A stretch of 64,000 nucleotides of DNA from Streptomyces sp. I6 (GTDB lineage Bacteria; Actinomycetota; Actinomycetes; Streptomycetales; Streptomycetaceae), in contig RHDP01000001.1 of assembly GCA_003725745.1 (NCBI GenBank), positions 2,201,501-2,265,500 of the forward strand. The letters run 5' to 3'. Both the position numbers and the translations under genes were made by a program. Below the pieces are notes generated by a model, which did no database searches, was not told where the DNA came from, and saw nothing but the letters and a program-made list of their open reading frames with translations. Positions 62,986 through 64,000 of this stretch are shown here, one piece after another. The first letter of the stretch is position 1. Each line of letters starts with the position of its first letter.

Positions 62986-63759
62986 TCAGTCCCGGTCCGG
63001 GGAGCCGACCCGACGGCGGCGGGCTCTGCGGAACGCGACGGCGACGGCCGCCGCTCCGGCCAGGAGCAGCCCGATCACGGTGTGCGGGGTGCCGGGGCCC
63101 TGGGTGTCGGCGGACTTGGTCTCCTGCGAGGCCAGCCGGTCGGCAGCGCCGCCGCCACCGGCACGGACGGGCGCCACGGGGGTCTCCGCCGGACCGGGGG
63201 CCTCGACGTCCTCCTCGTCGGAGCCGTCCTCGTGGTCATCGTCGCTGTGGCCACCGTCGTCGTGGTCACCGTCGTCGTGGTCACCGTCGTCGCCGTGGTC
63301 GTCACCGGAGCCGCCCCCGTGGTCCCGTCCTTCGCGGTCCTTCCCGCCGTCCTGGCCGTCGCGGTCCCTCTTCCCGTCCTGGGACCCGCCGTCCTTCCTG
63401 CCGTCCTGGGACCCGCCGTCCTTCTTCCCGTCCTGGGACCCGTCGTCCTTCCTGCCGTCCTGGGACCCGTCGTCCTGCTTCCCGTCGCGCCCTTCACGCC
63501 CCCGCTCCGGGTTCTCCTCGCCCTGCTTGCCATCGGCCTCGGCACGCGAGGGCGGCGCGAGCGTGACGATCTGAAGCCGGTCCACGGCGCCACTCCGGCC
63601 GCCGTCGCCCAGCTCGCTCCCGGGTTCCGCCCCGAAGGCGTGGACCATCTCCGTGAGCTGGGCCTTTTCCTCTGCGAACGCGGTCCCGGGGACGGGGGCC
63701 AGCATCAGGAAACCGGTGGCCGCCCCTACGACACGGAGTGCAATCATCGATGAACGCAT
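62986..63759 (-). CDS. Secreted Asp/His-rich repeat protein with C-terminal anchor
   Basis: 257 aa, ATG 63759 behind AGGAGG. Signal peptide (residues 1-29, GTAFA|EEK), a repeat region of about seven DGSQDG(R/K)K(D/G) units (about 90-140), an acidic histidine-rich stretch (HGDDGDHDDGDHDDGGHSDD) that could bind divalent metals, and a C-terminal helix with RRARRRR. That tail looks like a sorting signal, but no LPxTG or LAxTG motif is present; GPGTPH precedes the helix. Probably the partner or substrate of the adjacent class F sortase. Confidence 0.72.
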   Translation of the reverse strand: MRSSMIALRVVGAATGFLMLAPVPGTAFAEEKAQLTEMVHAFGAEPGSELGDGGRSGAVDRLQIVTLAPPSRAEADGKQGEENPERGREGRDGKQDDGSQDGRKDDGSQDGKKDGGSQDGRKDGGSQDGKRDRDGQDGGKDREGRDHGGGSGDDHGDDGDHDDGDHDDGGHSDDDHEDGSDEEDVEAPGPAETPVAPVRAGGGGAADRLASQETKSADTQGPGTPHTVIGLLLAGAAAVAVAFRRARRRRVGSPDRD

Positions 63760-64000
63760 GGTGAACCTCCTGGTGTAACGAGATTCACGCGTTCCGCCCA
63801 GTTCCGCATCTTCGGCTGACCCGTACGGGTCAGCGCCCCGGGCGGGTCCGGGCCTCCGAACGGAGCCCGGCCTCCTGGTACACCCTCCGCGACGACACGC
63901 CGGGGCACCGGCACGGAGCCGCGCTTCAGCGACGCGGAGCCGGCCGACTCGCCGCCGACTTCGCCGACGGATGGACCACCGGATGGGCCACCGGGCGGTG
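63760..64000. other. Window end without a recognised gene
   Basis: 241 bases after the start of the surface-protein gene. Presumably carries its promoter; no other feature recognised. Confidence 0.4.

Overview
This is chromosomal DNA of a Streptomyces. It is very GC-rich with extreme third-position GC bias, the gene order adpA-orn-cebR-cebEFG-bglC and cslA-glxA-GH6 matches the Streptomyces chromosome core, and adpA carries the classic in-frame TTA leucine codon. Most of the window looks like vertically inherited core, broken by short accessory patches (about 5.5-8.3, 19.9-22.3, 24.5-25.1 and 49.2-56.6 kb) rich in repeats, gene remnants and small ORFs.

Layout. 0-4.8 kb: end of glmS, an acetate-transporter-like membrane protein, a universal stress protein, the central developmental regulator adpA and oligoribonuclease orn. 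5.4-8.3 kb: tRNA-His followed by a remnant-rich patch (truncated glycine-rich-domain gene, frameshifted DUF4241 gene). 8.3-10.6 kb: GH15 glucosidase plus a membrane protein. 10.8-16.9 kb: the complete cellobiose/cellotriose utilisation locus cebR, CebR operator, cebEFG, bglC. 17-19.9 kb: two-component pair and a secreted protein. 20-25 kb: spermidine-synthase-like gene, HTH/TPR regulator with a Ser/Thr microsatellite linker, frameshifted phosphatase. 25.1-29.2 kb: a tight three-gene operon of a RecB-like nuclease with four candidate Fe-S cysteines, an unknown protein and a UPF1/Dna2-like helicase. 30-34 kb: primase/polymerase-like protein, tRNA-Lys, M6-like protease, cdgA (c-di-GMP enzyme). 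34.6-44.4 kb: luciferase-like oxidoreductase and a catabolic cluster (two maleate-isomerase-like proteins, 2-hydroxyacid dehydrogenase, amidase, DUF3830, an EhuBCDA-type ABC importer, IclR regulator). 44.5-49.2 kb: an NlpC/P60-SPFH gene pair between two of three identical tRNA-Lys genes. 49.5-56.5 kb: IS3 remnant, then a candidate peptide system (three tandem ~71-aa precursor-like peptides, an M50 membrane metalloprotease with a PqqD-like N-terminus, a secreted protein), then a 289-bp inverted duplication enclosing a His/Arg-rich secreted peptide, and an XRE regulator with paired palindromes. 57-62 kb: cslA-glxA and a divergent GH6 enzyme for the hyphal-tip glycan. 62.3-63.8 kb: class F sortase and an Asp/His-rich surface protein.

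How the genes work together. AdpA and CdgA link this region to developmental control; CebR-CebEFG-BglC imports and cleaves cello-oligosaccharides; CslA-GlxA-GH6 makes and modifies a beta-glucan at hyphal tips. The two candidates for undescribed systems are the three-peptide/PqqD-M50 locus (50.7-54.0 kb) and the nuclease/unknown/helicase operon (25.1-29.2 kb).

Caution on quality. Seven otherwise plausible genes are each broken by a single-base indel at or next to a G/C run (near 7536, 21765, 24117, 25157, 45419, 47373, 58966). Six look like one missing base and one like an extra base, so assembly homopolymer error is at least as likely as real pseudogenisation.
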